Origin: Chitinophagales bacterium
GTDB lineage: Bacteria > Bacteroidota > Bacteroidia > Chitinophagales > Chitinophagaceae
Length of the DNA: 64,000 nucleotides
Direction: 5' to 3'
Assembly: GCA_017303335.1 (NCBI GenBank)
Contig: JAFLBK010000004.1
Coordinates: 310,001 to 374,000, forward strand
Below the pieces are notes generated by a model. It was not told where the DNA came from and ran no database searches. It saw only the letters and a list, made by a program, of their open reading frames with translations. Of this stretch, positions 42,985-50,908 are shown piece after piece. Every line of letters begins with the position of its first letter. Within the stretch, counting starts at the first letter, position 1. Made by a program: the position numbers and the translations under genes.

Positions 42985-43641
42985 TTACTGGTCGTGACGG
43001 CGGCGGGCCTTCCGGCGATCGCGGTGTTTGAGTATCGGAATGCGGCTCTCTACGCCACGCAGTATCCGTCCGATATTTTTCTGATGCGTGAAAACGACCA
43101 TACCGGCAACCACCAGTGCGAATGCACGGTAAAGTATCTCATGCTCGTTCCATATCCACAACACGCAAATGGGTAAGGCAACGGCAGCCAGAATAGAACT
43201 GAGTGACACGTACCGGGTAAGATATAATACCAGCAGGAAAACACCGGTACAGCTTACAGCAATCACCGGTTGAACTGCCAGGATCATCCCGAAGAGGGTG
43301 GCAACCCCTTTCCCGCCTTTAAAGCCGGCGAATAAGGGAAATATATGGCCCAGCATGGCAGCCAATCCCAGCCCGATCATAAAGTTGGTTCTTTCCAGTT
43401 CATTGTGCAGGTAAAAAGGAATAAAGCCGTAAAGACTTGCGGCAACCAGTCCCTTGAGAATATCAATGACCATTACGAGGGTACCGTATTTGGATCCCAG
43501 TACCCGGAAGGTATTGGTAGCGCCCATGTTGCCGCTGCCGTAATCGCGAATGTCGATCCCGAAGAATTTTTTACTGACGATCAGAGCGGTGGGAATAGAA
43601 CCTATCAGGTAGGCCAATACAATGAGAAGCAGTTCCTTCAT
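42985..43641 (-). CDS. plsY: Glycerol-3-phosphate acyltransferase PlsY
   Basis: A 218-residue integral membrane enzyme that transfers acyl groups from acyl phosphate to glycerol 3-phosphate, the first step of phospholipid synthesis. It shows the PlsY signatures YGSGNMGATNTFRVLG, AMLGHIFPLFAGFKGGKGVA and five hydrophobic segments. The C-terminal tail is basic (RRKARRRHDQ). A -7 box is 28 nt upstream of the ATG. Confidence 0.95.
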   Translation of the reverse strand: MKELLLIVLAYLIGSIPTALIVSKKFFGIDIRDYGSGNMGATNTFRVLGSKYGTLVMVIDILKGLVAASLYGFIPFYLHNELERTNFMIGLGLAAMLGHIFPLFAGFKGGKGVATLFGMILAVQPVIAVSCTGVFLLVLYLTRYVSLSSILAAVALPICVLWIWNEHEILYRAFALVVAGMVVFTHQKNIGRILRGVESRIPILKHRDRRKARRRHDQ

Positions 43642-43668
43642 TCGTTTCCTAAGCTTGAGTTGAGATCA

Positions 43669-43676
43669 CAAAGTTA
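43669..43676 (-). promoter_or_regulatory. -7 box of plsY
   Basis: TAACTTTG on the minus strand, 27 nt before the ATG. Confidence 0.5.
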
Positions 43677-43782
43677 ACATTAAATCGATTGCCGGGTAGC
43701 GGATATTTACCCGAAATGACCGTAAAATGTGAAAAAGCTGTCAAATTACCTATTTGTCAACAATTTAGATATGGTACTAAAA

Positions 43783-44604
43783 TCAGTTTAACTTAAACTT
43801 CAGGCAGATCCATTCGCCTTTTTGCCGGGTATCTATGTGTGTTAGCCCCTGGGTGCCTGCCAATGCCAAAAGAGTTGCTTCGTCTTGCAACAGGAAGCCA
43901 CTCAAAAGGATATCAGCGCCGGGCTTAGCGGCGGTAAGGATCGCTTCAAAATTGGCAGCAATCACATTAAGATTGATATTGGCGAGAACCACATCATACT
44001 TTTTTCCCCGGGGCAGTGTTTCACCTTTCAACACCGCTACCCTTTTGCAATCATTGGCGGCCAGGTTCTCCCCGGCATTTTCAATACTCCAATCGTCGTT
44101 GTCGATCGCGTCGATATGGCTTGCACCCATTTTCTCCGCCAGTATTGCCAGCACAGCCGTTCCGGTACCAAAATCAACTACTGTTCTGCCTGCAAACTCC
44201 AATGACCGCATCTGGCCGATCATCATATACGTGGTAGCATGGTGGCCGGTTCCGAAACTCATCTTCGGCGTGATAACAATATCATGCTCCACACCCGGTA
44301 CCGGCGCATGAAAAGAGGCCCTGATGGCGCAGAAATCGTCAACGACAATGGGCTCAAAGCTTTTTTCCCAGGCGGCATTCCAGTTTTCTTCCTGTACGGT
44401 CGACAGTTCGTAGGAAACCTGCAGGGGGCCGATCGTTTTGTCCAACAGGTCCTGCTCGAAGGCAGAAGCCTCGGCAAAAGCCTTGAGCCCTCCCTCCGTT
44501 TCTTCAAAACCGCTGAAGCCTGTATTACTGAGCAGGGCGATGATCAATTCATTTGTTTGGGCATCACTGTTGGTAAAATGTACCTGGATATATTCTTTCT
44601 GCAT
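43783..44604 (-). CDS. prmA: Ribosomal protein L11 methyltransferase
   Basis: A 273-residue SAM-dependent methyltransferase that trimethylates ribosomal protein L11. The N-terminal substrate-recognition domain is followed by FGTGHHATTYMMI, the SAM-binding VVDFGTGTAVLAILAEKMGA and VLANINLNVI, which is the PrmA form of the catalytic motif. It is downstream of pnp on the same strand, with a terminator hairpin between them at 44613-44650, so it may be read through or have its own promoter. Confidence 0.93.
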   Translation of the reverse strand: MQKEYIQVHFTNSDAQTNELIIALLSNTGFSGFEETEGGLKAFAEASAFEQDLLDKTIGPLQVSYELSTVQEENWNAAWEKSFEPIVVDDFCAIRASFHAPVPGVEHDIVITPKMSFGTGHHATTYMMIGQMRSLEFAGRTVVDFGTGTAVLAILAEKMGASHIDAIDNDDWSIENAGENLAANDCKRVAVLKGETLPRGKKYDVVLANINLNVIAANFEAILTAAKPGADILLSGFLLQDEATLLALAGTQGLTHIDTRQKGEWICLKFKLN

Positions 44605-44612
44605 GGTATGGG

Positions 44613-44650
44613 TTGAAAAAATAACCGGCAGCTTTATCAGACTGCCGGTT
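44613..44650 (-). terminator. Terminator of pnp
   Basis: AACCGGCA (44623-44630) pairs with TGCCGGTT (44643-44650), then on the minus strand a T-rich run before the prmA start. Confidence 0.8.
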
Positions 44651-44669
44651 CGTATTCGTTGTTGATGGA

Positions 44670-46835
44670 TCAGGCTTTTCCTTCCTGCGGCCTTTGCTGA
44701 CCTTCAGGTTTTGGTTGCGCTTCCGGCTTTGGCAAAAGCACTTTGCGGCTGAGTTTGAATTTGCCGGTCTTCGGATCGATGTCCAGCAGTTTCACTTTTA
44801 CCTTATCGCCTTCTTTAAACACGCCATTCATGGTCTCGAGGCGCTTCCAGCTGATCTCGCTGATATGCAGCAGTCCTTCTTTCTTCGGCAGGAATTCCAC
44901 GAAGGCGCCGAATTCTTTGATGCTCTTCACGGTTCCTTCGTAGGTTTCGCCCACAACCGGAACAGCCACGAGCCCGTTGATCCAGGCCAGGGCTTTATCG
45001 AGCCCTTCTTTTTCTTTGGAGAAGATGCTTACTTCTCCGCGGTTATCGATCTCTTCAATATTGATGGTGGTACCTGTTTCACGCTGGATCTCCTGGATCA
45101 CTTTACCGCCCGGTCCGATCACGGCGCCGATGTATTCCTTATCGATCATGATCTTAACCATACGCGGTGCATGCGGCTTCACATCCGGCCTTGGCGCTTC
45201 CACGCAGGCATACATCGCGTCGAGGATGTGCATCCGTCCTTTCTTGGCCTGGGCCAATGCCTCACGCATGATGTCCATGCTCAAGCCATCTACCTTAATA
45301 TCCATCTGAACACCGCAGATACCATCACGGGTACCGGTCACCTTGAAATCCATATCACCGAGGTGATCTTCGTCGCCAAGGATATCGGTCAGGATCGCGT
45401 ATTTATCGTCTTTCTTAATCAGGCCCATTGCCACGCCGCTTACATGCTTTTTCATGGGTACGCCGGCGTCCATCAGTGCCAGTGAACCGGCGCAAACCGT
45501 TGCCATGGATGATGAACCGTTACTTTCCAGGATATCGCTTACCACCCGAACGGTGTACGCGTAATCGCTACCCGGCATCATCTGCTTCAGGGAGCGCTGA
45601 GCCAGGTTACCGTGACCTACTTCGCGGCGGCCTACACCACGCATCATTTTCACTTCACCGGTAGAGAAAGGCGGGAAATTATAGTGCAGGATGAATTTGC
45701 TGTAATCGGAGCGGAAGGCGCTTTCAACCAGCAACTCATCTAAGGGAGTTCCCAACGTAACGGTTGTAAGCGATTGGGTTTCACCACGGGTGAACAAGGA
45801 TGAACCGTGCGGTGTGGGCAGCAGATCGGTTTCCATCGCCAGTTGGCGGATGTCTTCGGTGCCGCGGCCATCGAGGCGTTTCCGTTCGTTAAGGATCATA
45901 TCCCGAACCACATAGTATTGCAGTTCCCCGAAATAATGACCGATAAGCGCTTTGTCCTCATCCGGCAGTTCTTCGCCGAGGTGGGCTTTCAGTTCTTCTT
46001 TCAACGCGTCGAAAGCAGCGGCTCTTTCGTGCTTGGCAGAAGCCGAAGCAGAAATGGCGTGCATTTTATCTTTCGCAAAAGCGATGATCTTTTCGTTGAG
46101 TTCTTCGTTGCGGTAAGGCTTGGTGTATTCACGTTTTCCGGTAACGCCTGCGAGCGCACGCAGTTCTTCCTGCGCTTTTACCTGGATGCGGATGGCATCG
46201 TGGGCGATCTCGAGGGCTTTCACCAGGTCTTCTTCCTGGCATTCCTTGCCCTCTCCCTCCACCATCATGATGTTTTTGTTGGTAGCGGCGATGATGAACT
46301 CGAAGTCGGAGGCTTCCAACTGTGCACGTGTCGGGTTGATGATCATTTCGCCATTCACGCGGCCGATACGCACTTCGGAAATGATCTCCTGGATGGGAAT
46401 ATCGGAAACAGCCAGGGCAGCGGATGCAGCGAGACAGGCCAGCGAATCGGGCAACACTTCATCATCGGATGAGATCAGTGTCACCAATACCTGCACGTCG
46501 CAGAAATAATCTTCCGGGAACAGCGGACGCAGGGCCCGGTCGATCAAACGGCTGGTAAGAATCTCGTAGTCGTTCAGTCTTGCTTCACGTTTGAAGAAAG
46601 AACCTGGCACACGACCGGCTGAAGCGAATTTTTCCTGGTAATCGACCGAAAGCGGGAAGAAACTCTGCCCTTCCTTCGGTTCTTTGTTTGCCACTACGGT
46701 GGCGAGGATGATACAGTTACCCTGGCGTACGGTTACGGCGCCATCGGCCTGGCGTGCCAGTTTTCCTGTTTCGATGGTGACCATGCGGCCGCCACCTATA
46801 TCAAAAGTTACTGATTGCGGTTTTAAAAATGACAT
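44670..46835 (-). CDS. pnp: Polyribonucleotide nucleotidyltransferase (PNPase)
   Basis: A 721-residue phosphorolytic 3' exoribonuclease of the RNA degradosome. Domains in order: RNase PH 1 (about 1-230), linker helical domain, RNase PH 2 (about 315-540, with RSDYSKFILHYNFPPFSTGE and the MEKG-related GIGVAMGLIK zone), KH domain (about 560-615, IGPGGKVIQEIQRETGT), and S1 domain (about 625-695, GTVKSIKEFGAFVEFLP). The Pro/Gln-rich tail is short. It lies downstream of rpsO (151-nt gap), the arrangement known from E. coli and many other bacteria. Confidence 0.97.
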   Translation of the reverse strand: MSFLKPQSVTFDIGGGRMVTIETGKLARQADGAVTVRQGNCIILATVVANKEPKEGQSFFPLSVDYQEKFASAGRVPGSFFKREARLNDYEILTSRLIDRALRPLFPEDYFCDVQVLVTLISSDDEVLPDSLACLAASAALAVSDIPIQEIISEVRIGRVNGEMIINPTRAQLEASDFEFIIAATNKNIMMVEGEGKECQEEDLVKALEIAHDAIRIQVKAQEELRALAGVTGKREYTKPYRNEELNEKIIAFAKDKMHAISASASAKHERAAAFDALKEELKAHLGEELPDEDKALIGHYFGELQYYVVRDMILNERKRLDGRGTEDIRQLAMETDLLPTPHGSSLFTRGETQSLTTVTLGTPLDELLVESAFRSDYSKFILHYNFPPFSTGEVKMMRGVGRREVGHGNLAQRSLKQMMPGSDYAYTVRVVSDILESNGSSSMATVCAGSLALMDAGVPMKKHVSGVAMGLIKKDDKYAILTDILGDEDHLGDMDFKVTGTRDGICGVQMDIKVDGLSMDIMREALAQAKKGRMHILDAMYACVEAPRPDVKPHAPRMVKIMIDKEYIGAVIGPGGKVIQEIQRETGTTINIEEIDNRGEVSIFSKEKEGLDKALAWINGLVAVPVVGETYEGTVKSIKEFGAFVEFLPKKEGLLHISEISWKRLETMNGVFKEGDKVKVKLLDIDPKTGKFKLSRKVLLPKPEAQPKPEGQQRPQEGKA

Positions 46836-46928
46836 AGTAATGGTTATGGTTTATGCTTTACTTCAGGCTGTGCGTTGACCCGTTTGCGGGTAGCGATGCA
46901 GGCAAGAGCAAATCGTGGTTAAAAGAAT

Positions 46929-46961
46929 AATTCCCAACCGGGTTGAACGTAGTTGGGAATT
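46929..46961 (-). terminator. Hairpin between rpsO and pnp
   Basis: AATTCCCAAC (46929-46938) pairs with GTTGGGAATT (46952-46961) and is followed on the minus strand by ATTCTTTT. In other bacteria the rpsO-pnp junction carries a processing hairpin, so it may be either a terminator or an RNase III site. Confidence 0.65.
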
Positions 46962-46986
46962 AATTCGTATTACAATCTTGAAAGGT

Positions 46987-47259
46987 TTATTTACGCAGTC
47001 CTAATTTCTCGATCAGAGCCCTGTAGCCGGTCAGGTCGTGCTTGCTGAGGTAGGTGAGCAAACGTTTCCGCTGTCCTACCATTTTCATCAGACCCCGCTG
47101 CGAAGAATAATCCTTCTTGTTGGATTTGAGGTGATCGGAGATGTGATTGATGCGCTCAGTCAATAAGGCGATCTGCCCTTCGATAGAGCCGGTGTTCGTA
47201 GCTTTTCCACCGAACGTAGTGAAAATGTCTGCTTTCTTTTGAATAGTTAAATAAGGCAT
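46987..47259 (-). CDS. rpsO: 30S ribosomal protein S15
   Basis: A 90-residue ribosomal protein that binds the 16S central domain. The [24 protein letters not shown] region, then [21 protein letters not shown] and [12 protein letters not shown] are S15 signatures. The frame is open far upstream; the ATG at 47259 (MPYLTIQKK) gives the usual length. A TACTTTTG -7 box stands 49 nt upstream, so there is a short leader, a usual place for S15 autoregulation, though I see no clear pseudoknot. Confidence 0.96.
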   Translation of the reverse strand: MPYLTIQKKADIFTTFGGKATNTGSIEGQIALLTERINHISDHLKSNKKDYSSQRGLMKMVGQRKRLLTYLSKHDLTGYRALIEKLGLRK

Positions 47260-47308
47260 CGTTGTCTTTTTAATAACGTCTTTGTTATATTTCTTTTTAT
47301 AATCGGCG

Positions 47309-47316
47309 CAAAAGTA
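47309..47316 (-). promoter_or_regulatory. -7 box of rpsO
   Basis: TACTTTTG on the minus strand, matching TAnnTTTG. -33 unclear. Confidence 0.5.
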
Positions 47317-47459
47317 CAGAGAAATATTGATTTTTAGGCGGTTGATTAGGGATTTTTTTTGAATATTGCCCAATATTGACGGTTTCCCGGGCCGGAACAA
47401 CCACCGCTGATTATGAAGCATTTGTTCAGGACCAGACCTCAAACAAGCACCCGGATAAT

Positions 47460-48548
47460 TTGAAAAAGATACTCTTCACCGTAACGAACGACCTGGGATA
47501 CGATCAGCGCATGATCCGGATCTGCAGCAGCCTCGCTTCGGCCGGGTACCCGGTTACCCTGGTAGGGGTGAAACGGCCGGGCTCTCCACCGCTTTCATCC
47601 GTTTCATACCGCCAGCACAGACTAACCTGTTTTTTCCAGCAAGGCTTTGCCTTTTATGCCGAATTCAACATCCGGCTTTTCTTCTTCCTGCTTTTTCAAA
47701 AAGCCGATATATTCTGCTGCATCGACCTCGATACCATGCTTCCTGTATGGCTGGTTGGCAAGATCCGCGGCAAGACCCTGGTATATGATGCCCATGAATA
47801 TTTCTCACAACAGAAGGAAGTGGTATCCCGACCCCGCGTTTACCGGATCTGGCATTGGATCGAGCGGCGGTTTGTGCCCCGGTTCCGGCATGGCTATACC
47901 GTAAGCCAGGGTATTGCGGATGCATTCAACGAAACGTATTCGGTATCCTATACATTGATACGAAACCTTCCCCTGCTCAAACAGGTTCAGAACCCGGATA
48001 CGACCCGCCAGAAGATAATCCTTTACCAGGGCGCTGTAAATGAAGCCCGGGGGCTTGAATACCTGGTGCCCGCCATGAAGCAGGTGGATGCACGACTGGA
48101 TATTTACGGCGACGGGAATTTCATGGAACAGACAAAAAAACTGATCGCCCAAAACAATCTGGGTAACAAAGTGTTCTTACAGGGAAAGAAGTTACCGGAG
48201 GAACTGGATGCGGTTACACGACAGGCATATATCGGCCTGAACCTGGTGGAAAATACAGGACTGAACCAGTATTATTCGTTAGCGAACAAATTTTTCGATT
48301 ATATACACAATGGCCTGCCCCAGATCAGCATGAACTACCCCGAGTACAAACGCATCAACGAACAGTTTGAAGTGGCCTTGCTGATTGATACGCTGGATGT
48401 GGATACCATCGCAGCCGCTATTAACCGGCTGCTGCACGACGGGCCATTGCACCAGCGCCTGGCAGAAAACTGTTTCCACGCACGGGAAACGCTGAACTGG
48501 CAGGCTGAAGAGAAAAAGCTGCTGGCCTTCTACAACCAATTGAATTGA
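47460..48548 (+). CDS. Glycosyltransferase family 4-like protein
   Basis: A 362-residue GT-B fold glycosyltransferase. The N-terminal half opens with [20 protein letters not shown], and the C-terminal donor-binding half has [31 protein letters not shown] and the EX7E-like region near [20 protein letters not shown]. Donor and acceptor sugars are unknown. A TTG start at 47460 is chosen because the conserved opening follows; the frame is open 28 codons upstream without family resemblance. Coupled to the next glycosyltransferase by a 4-nt overlap, so the two probably build one glycan. Confidence 0.82.
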   Translation: MKKILFTVTNDLGYDQRMIRICSSLASAGYPVTLVGVKRPGSPPLSSVSYRQHRLTCFFQQGFAFYAEFNIRLFFFLLFQKADIFCCIDLDTMLPVWLVGKIRGKTLVYDAHEYFSQQKEVVSRPRVYRIWHWIERRFVPRFRHGYTVSQGIADAFNETYSVSYTLIRNLPLLKQVQNPDTTRQKIILYQGAVNEARGLEYLVPAMKQVDARLDIYGDGNFMEQTKKLIAQNNLGNKVFLQGKKLPEELDAVTRQAYIGLNLVENTGLNQYYSLANKFFDYIHNGLPQISMNYPEYKRINEQFEVALLIDTLDVDTIAAAINRLLHDGPLHQRLAENCFHARETLNWQAEEKKLLAFYNQLN

Positions 48549-49669
48549 CGGAAAAACACCTCCATATAGTAACCCATGATGTTCCCTGGCCTGCCGATTA
48601 TGGAGGCGTGGTTGATCTCTTCTGTAAACTCAAAGCGCTGCATAAACAAGGCATCCGCATACACCTGCATTGCTATACACAGGGAAGACCACCACAGGAG
48701 GAACTGGCAAAGTATTGTGTTTCGGTTAATTACTATACACGTAAAAAGAACATGGGCAGCTTTTCATTTCGCCTGCCCTTCATTGTGAACAGCCGCCGCG
48801 ATGAAACCCTGCTTGCCAACCTCGGAAAAGACGATCACCCGGTATTGCTGGAGGGTATTCATTGCACGTACCTGCTGCACAACGGGGCGCTGCGGAACCG
48901 GAAAGTGATCGTTCGGCTTCACAACGCCGAATTCGAATACTACCGCCAGTTGGCTAAATACGAACCCAAGCTGTTCCGAAAATTGTATTTCCTTTTCGAA
49001 AGCCGGTTGCTGGAAAGGTATGAACATGCGCTGGCCGATAAAGCCCTTTTTTTGGCTGTAAGCGAACAGGATCAGCAGGTTTACCGGACCGCATTCGGAG
49101 CCACACAGGTTGAATACCTGCCCGTTTTTCTTCCCTGGCAGTTTGCCATGGGTAAGGAAGGAAAGGGATCTTACTGCCTTTACCATGGCAACCTTGCTGT
49201 CAATGAAAACGAAGAAGCCGCCACCTGGCTGCTGAAAGAAGTGTTCAGCAAAATTGCGATTCCGTTTGTGATTGCCGGGAAAGATCCTTCGGAACGGTTG
49301 CAGCGGATGGCCCATGCCAACACGAATACCTGCATTGTGGCCAATCCCTCCGACTCAGAAATGCAGGACATGATCGCCAAAGCGCATATCCACATTCTCC
49401 CCTCGCTGAATAATACAGGTGTAAAGTTAAAACTGCTCAATGCCCTTTTCAATGGCCGTTTCTGCCTCGTGAACCAGGCCGCAATCGCGGGTACAGAACT
49501 GGAGCCTTACTGTCACCTGGCAGGTTCGGCAACGGCCTTTCAACAAAAGATCCGGGAATTATACGAAACCGGTTTTACGGAAGAAGAAGCGCACCGCCGC
49601 CAGGGCTTGCTGCAAACAGTGTATAACAATGAGGTCAATGCGCAGCGTTTGATCACATTTCTATCGTAG
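48545..49669 (+). CDS. Glycosyltransferase (GT-B fold)
   Basis: A 374-residue glycosyltransferase. It opens HLHIVTHDVPWPADYGGVVD, a family start seen in Bacteroidota GT4-like enzymes, and its C-terminal half contains CLYHGNLAVNENEEAATWL and a donor-binding region ending HILPSLNNTGVKLKLLNALF. The TTG start overlaps the stop of the previous glycosyltransferase gene. Convergent with ftsE, whose end overlaps it by 17 nt. The glycan built is unknown. Confidence 0.82.
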   Translation: MTEKHLHIVTHDVPWPADYGGVVDLFCKLKALHKQGIRIHLHCYTQGRPPQEELAKYCVSVNYYTRKKNMGSFSFRLPFIVNSRRDETLLANLGKDDHPVLLEGIHCTYLLHNGALRNRKVIVRLHNAEFEYYRQLAKYEPKLFRKLYFLFESRLLERYEHALADKALFLAVSEQDQQVYRTAFGATQVEYLPVFLPWQFAMGKEGKGSYCLYHGNLAVNENEEAATWLLKEVFSKIAIPFVIAGKDPSERLQRMAHANTNTCIVANPSDSEMQDMIAKAHIHILPSLNNTGVKLKLLNALFNGRFCLVNQAAIAGTELEPYCHLAGSATAFQQKIRELYETGFTEEEAHRRQGLLQTVYNNEVNAQRLITFLS

Positions 49670-50339
49670 CGTTATCCCACACTTTGCCCATCTCGGTTTT
49701 GATCGTCCGGGCCGGGAATTTTTTGATCACCAGGTAATCGTGCGTGGCCATAATGATGGTGGTATTGTAATCGCGGCAGATGTGAAAGAGCAACTGCATG
49801 ATCTCGTCGCTGGTTTCGGGATCGAGGTTACCGGTCGGTTCATCGGCAAGAATCAGCCGGGGTGAATTCAACAAAGCGCGGGCTATGTCCATACGCTGCT
49901 GTTCGCCACCGCTGAGTTCAAAAGGCATTTTGAAACCTTTTGTTTTCAGCCCTACTTTCTCCAGCACATCCGCGATTTTTTCATTCATGAGTTTTTCATC
50001 CTTCCAGCCGGTGGCCCGCAGTACGAATTTCATGTTCTCGTTTACGTTACGGTCGGTCAGCAATTGAAAATCCTGGAACACCACGCCCAGGTTGCGGCGC
50101 AGGAACGGAACGGTTTTCCAGGTCAGCTTGCGCAGGTCGTGTCCAACCACCCAACCCTCTCCTTCTGTCAGCGGCAGATCGCCATACATGGTTTTAAGCA
50201 GGCTGCTTTTACCGGTGCCGGTTTTGCCAACCAGGTAAACGAACTCGCCTTTGTCTACCGAGATATTGACATCGCTCAGGATAAGGCTGTTGCTCTGGTA
50301 TATGTTTACGTGCTTTAATTCTACAATCGATTGGGACAT
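49653..50339 (-). CDS. ftsE: Cell division ATP-binding protein FtsE
   Basis: A 228-residue ABC ATPase. Walker [11 protein letters not shown]-loop VVFQDFQLL, signature [15 protein letters not shown] and Walker [21 protein letters not shown] are FtsE-like, where it couples with FtsX to activate peptidoglycan hydrolases at the division site. FtsX is not encoded next to it here. Other small LolD/MacB-like ATPases share these motifs, so the FtsE name is probable but not certain. A well-formed promoter precedes it. Confidence 0.85.
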   Translation of the reverse strand: MSQSIVELKHVNIYQSNSLILSDVNISVDKGEFVYLVGKTGTGKSSLLKTMYGDLPLTEGEGWVVGHDLRKLTWKTVPFLRRNLGVVFQDFQLLTDRNVNENMKFVLRATGWKDEKLMNEKIADVLEKVGLKTKGFKMPFELSGGEQQRMDIARALLNSPRLILADEPTGNLDPETSDEIMQLLFHICRDYNTTIIMATHDYLVIKKFPARTIKTEMGKVWDNATIEM

Positions 50340-50391
50340 GGACGGTTTTGGTTTGATTAATGAACTGGTTGCCAGCGATTCCGGCAGTTGG

Positions 50392-50421
50392 CAAATTTAT
50401 CGTATACCCCCGCAGGAGCAA
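50392..50421 (-). promoter_or_regulatory. Promoter of ftsE
   Basis: On the minus strand TTG (50419-50421), 19 nt, TAAATTTG (50392-50399). One of the cleaner -33/-7 pairs in the window. Leader about 50 nt. Confidence 0.7.
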
Positions 50422-50472
50422 ACTTAAATTTCTTCACCATTTGTTAAAAACTGTGGACAACTAAAAAAATAG

Positions 50473-50503
50473 TTGTAAAACTAAAATGTTAGTTTTATGT
50501 TTA
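50473..50503 (+). promoter_or_regulatory. Promoter of the BlaI-like gene with an internal operator
   Basis: TTG (50473-50475), 20 nt, then TATGTTTA (50496-50503). Between them lies a perfect dyad, AAAACTAA-AATG-TTAGTTTT (50477-50496), just where a bound repressor would block RNA polymerase. The dyad is the probable autoregulatory site of the BlaI-like protein. Confidence 0.65.
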
Positions 50504-50525
50504 CGGTAGAATTAAAAACACAAAC

Positions 50526-50885
50526 ATGAAAACACTCACCCGGGCCGAAGAGCAGATCATGCAGGTAATCTGGAAACTGGAAAAAGCATTTTTACGGGAG
50601 ATCATCGACGAATTACCCGCTCCCAAGCCACACAGCAACACCGTGGCAACCATCGTGAAGATACTGGTCGAAAAAGAATTCGTAGGCATCAATGTGTTTG
50701 GCCGCATGCACCAGTATTACCCGCTGATCAGCAAAGACGCTTACAGTAAAACGAGCATGAAAAGTCTCGTTAAAGGATATTTCGAAGGATCGTTCAGTAA
50801 CGCCGTGTCGTTTATGGTAAAGGAAAATAACCTCAGCGTGGAAGACCTGGAAATGCTGCTGAAACAACTGAAGAAAAACAAATAA
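50526..50885 (+). CDS. BlaI/MecI/CopY family transcriptional repressor
   Basis: A 119-residue dimeric winged-helix repressor. LTRAEEQIMQVIWKLEKAFL and the helix-turn-helix PHSNTVATIVKILVEKEFVG are the BlaI DNA-binding signatures; the C-terminal VEDLEMLLKQLKK helix is the dimerisation and cleavage region. In BlaI systems a membrane metallopeptidase inactivates the repressor; here such a gene (M56) follows 24 nt downstream. A palindrome in its promoter is its likely operator. No beta-lactamase gene is adjacent, so the regulated function is unknown. Confidence 0.92.
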   Translation: MKTLTRAEEQIMQVIWKLEKAFLREIIDELPAPKPHSNTVATIVKILVEKEFVGINVFGRMHQYYPLISKDAYSKTSMKSLVKGYFEGSFSNAVSFMVKENNLSVEDLEMLLKQLKKNK

Positions 50886-50908
50886 GCCAATCACCCAAAA
50901 CCTGTTTT

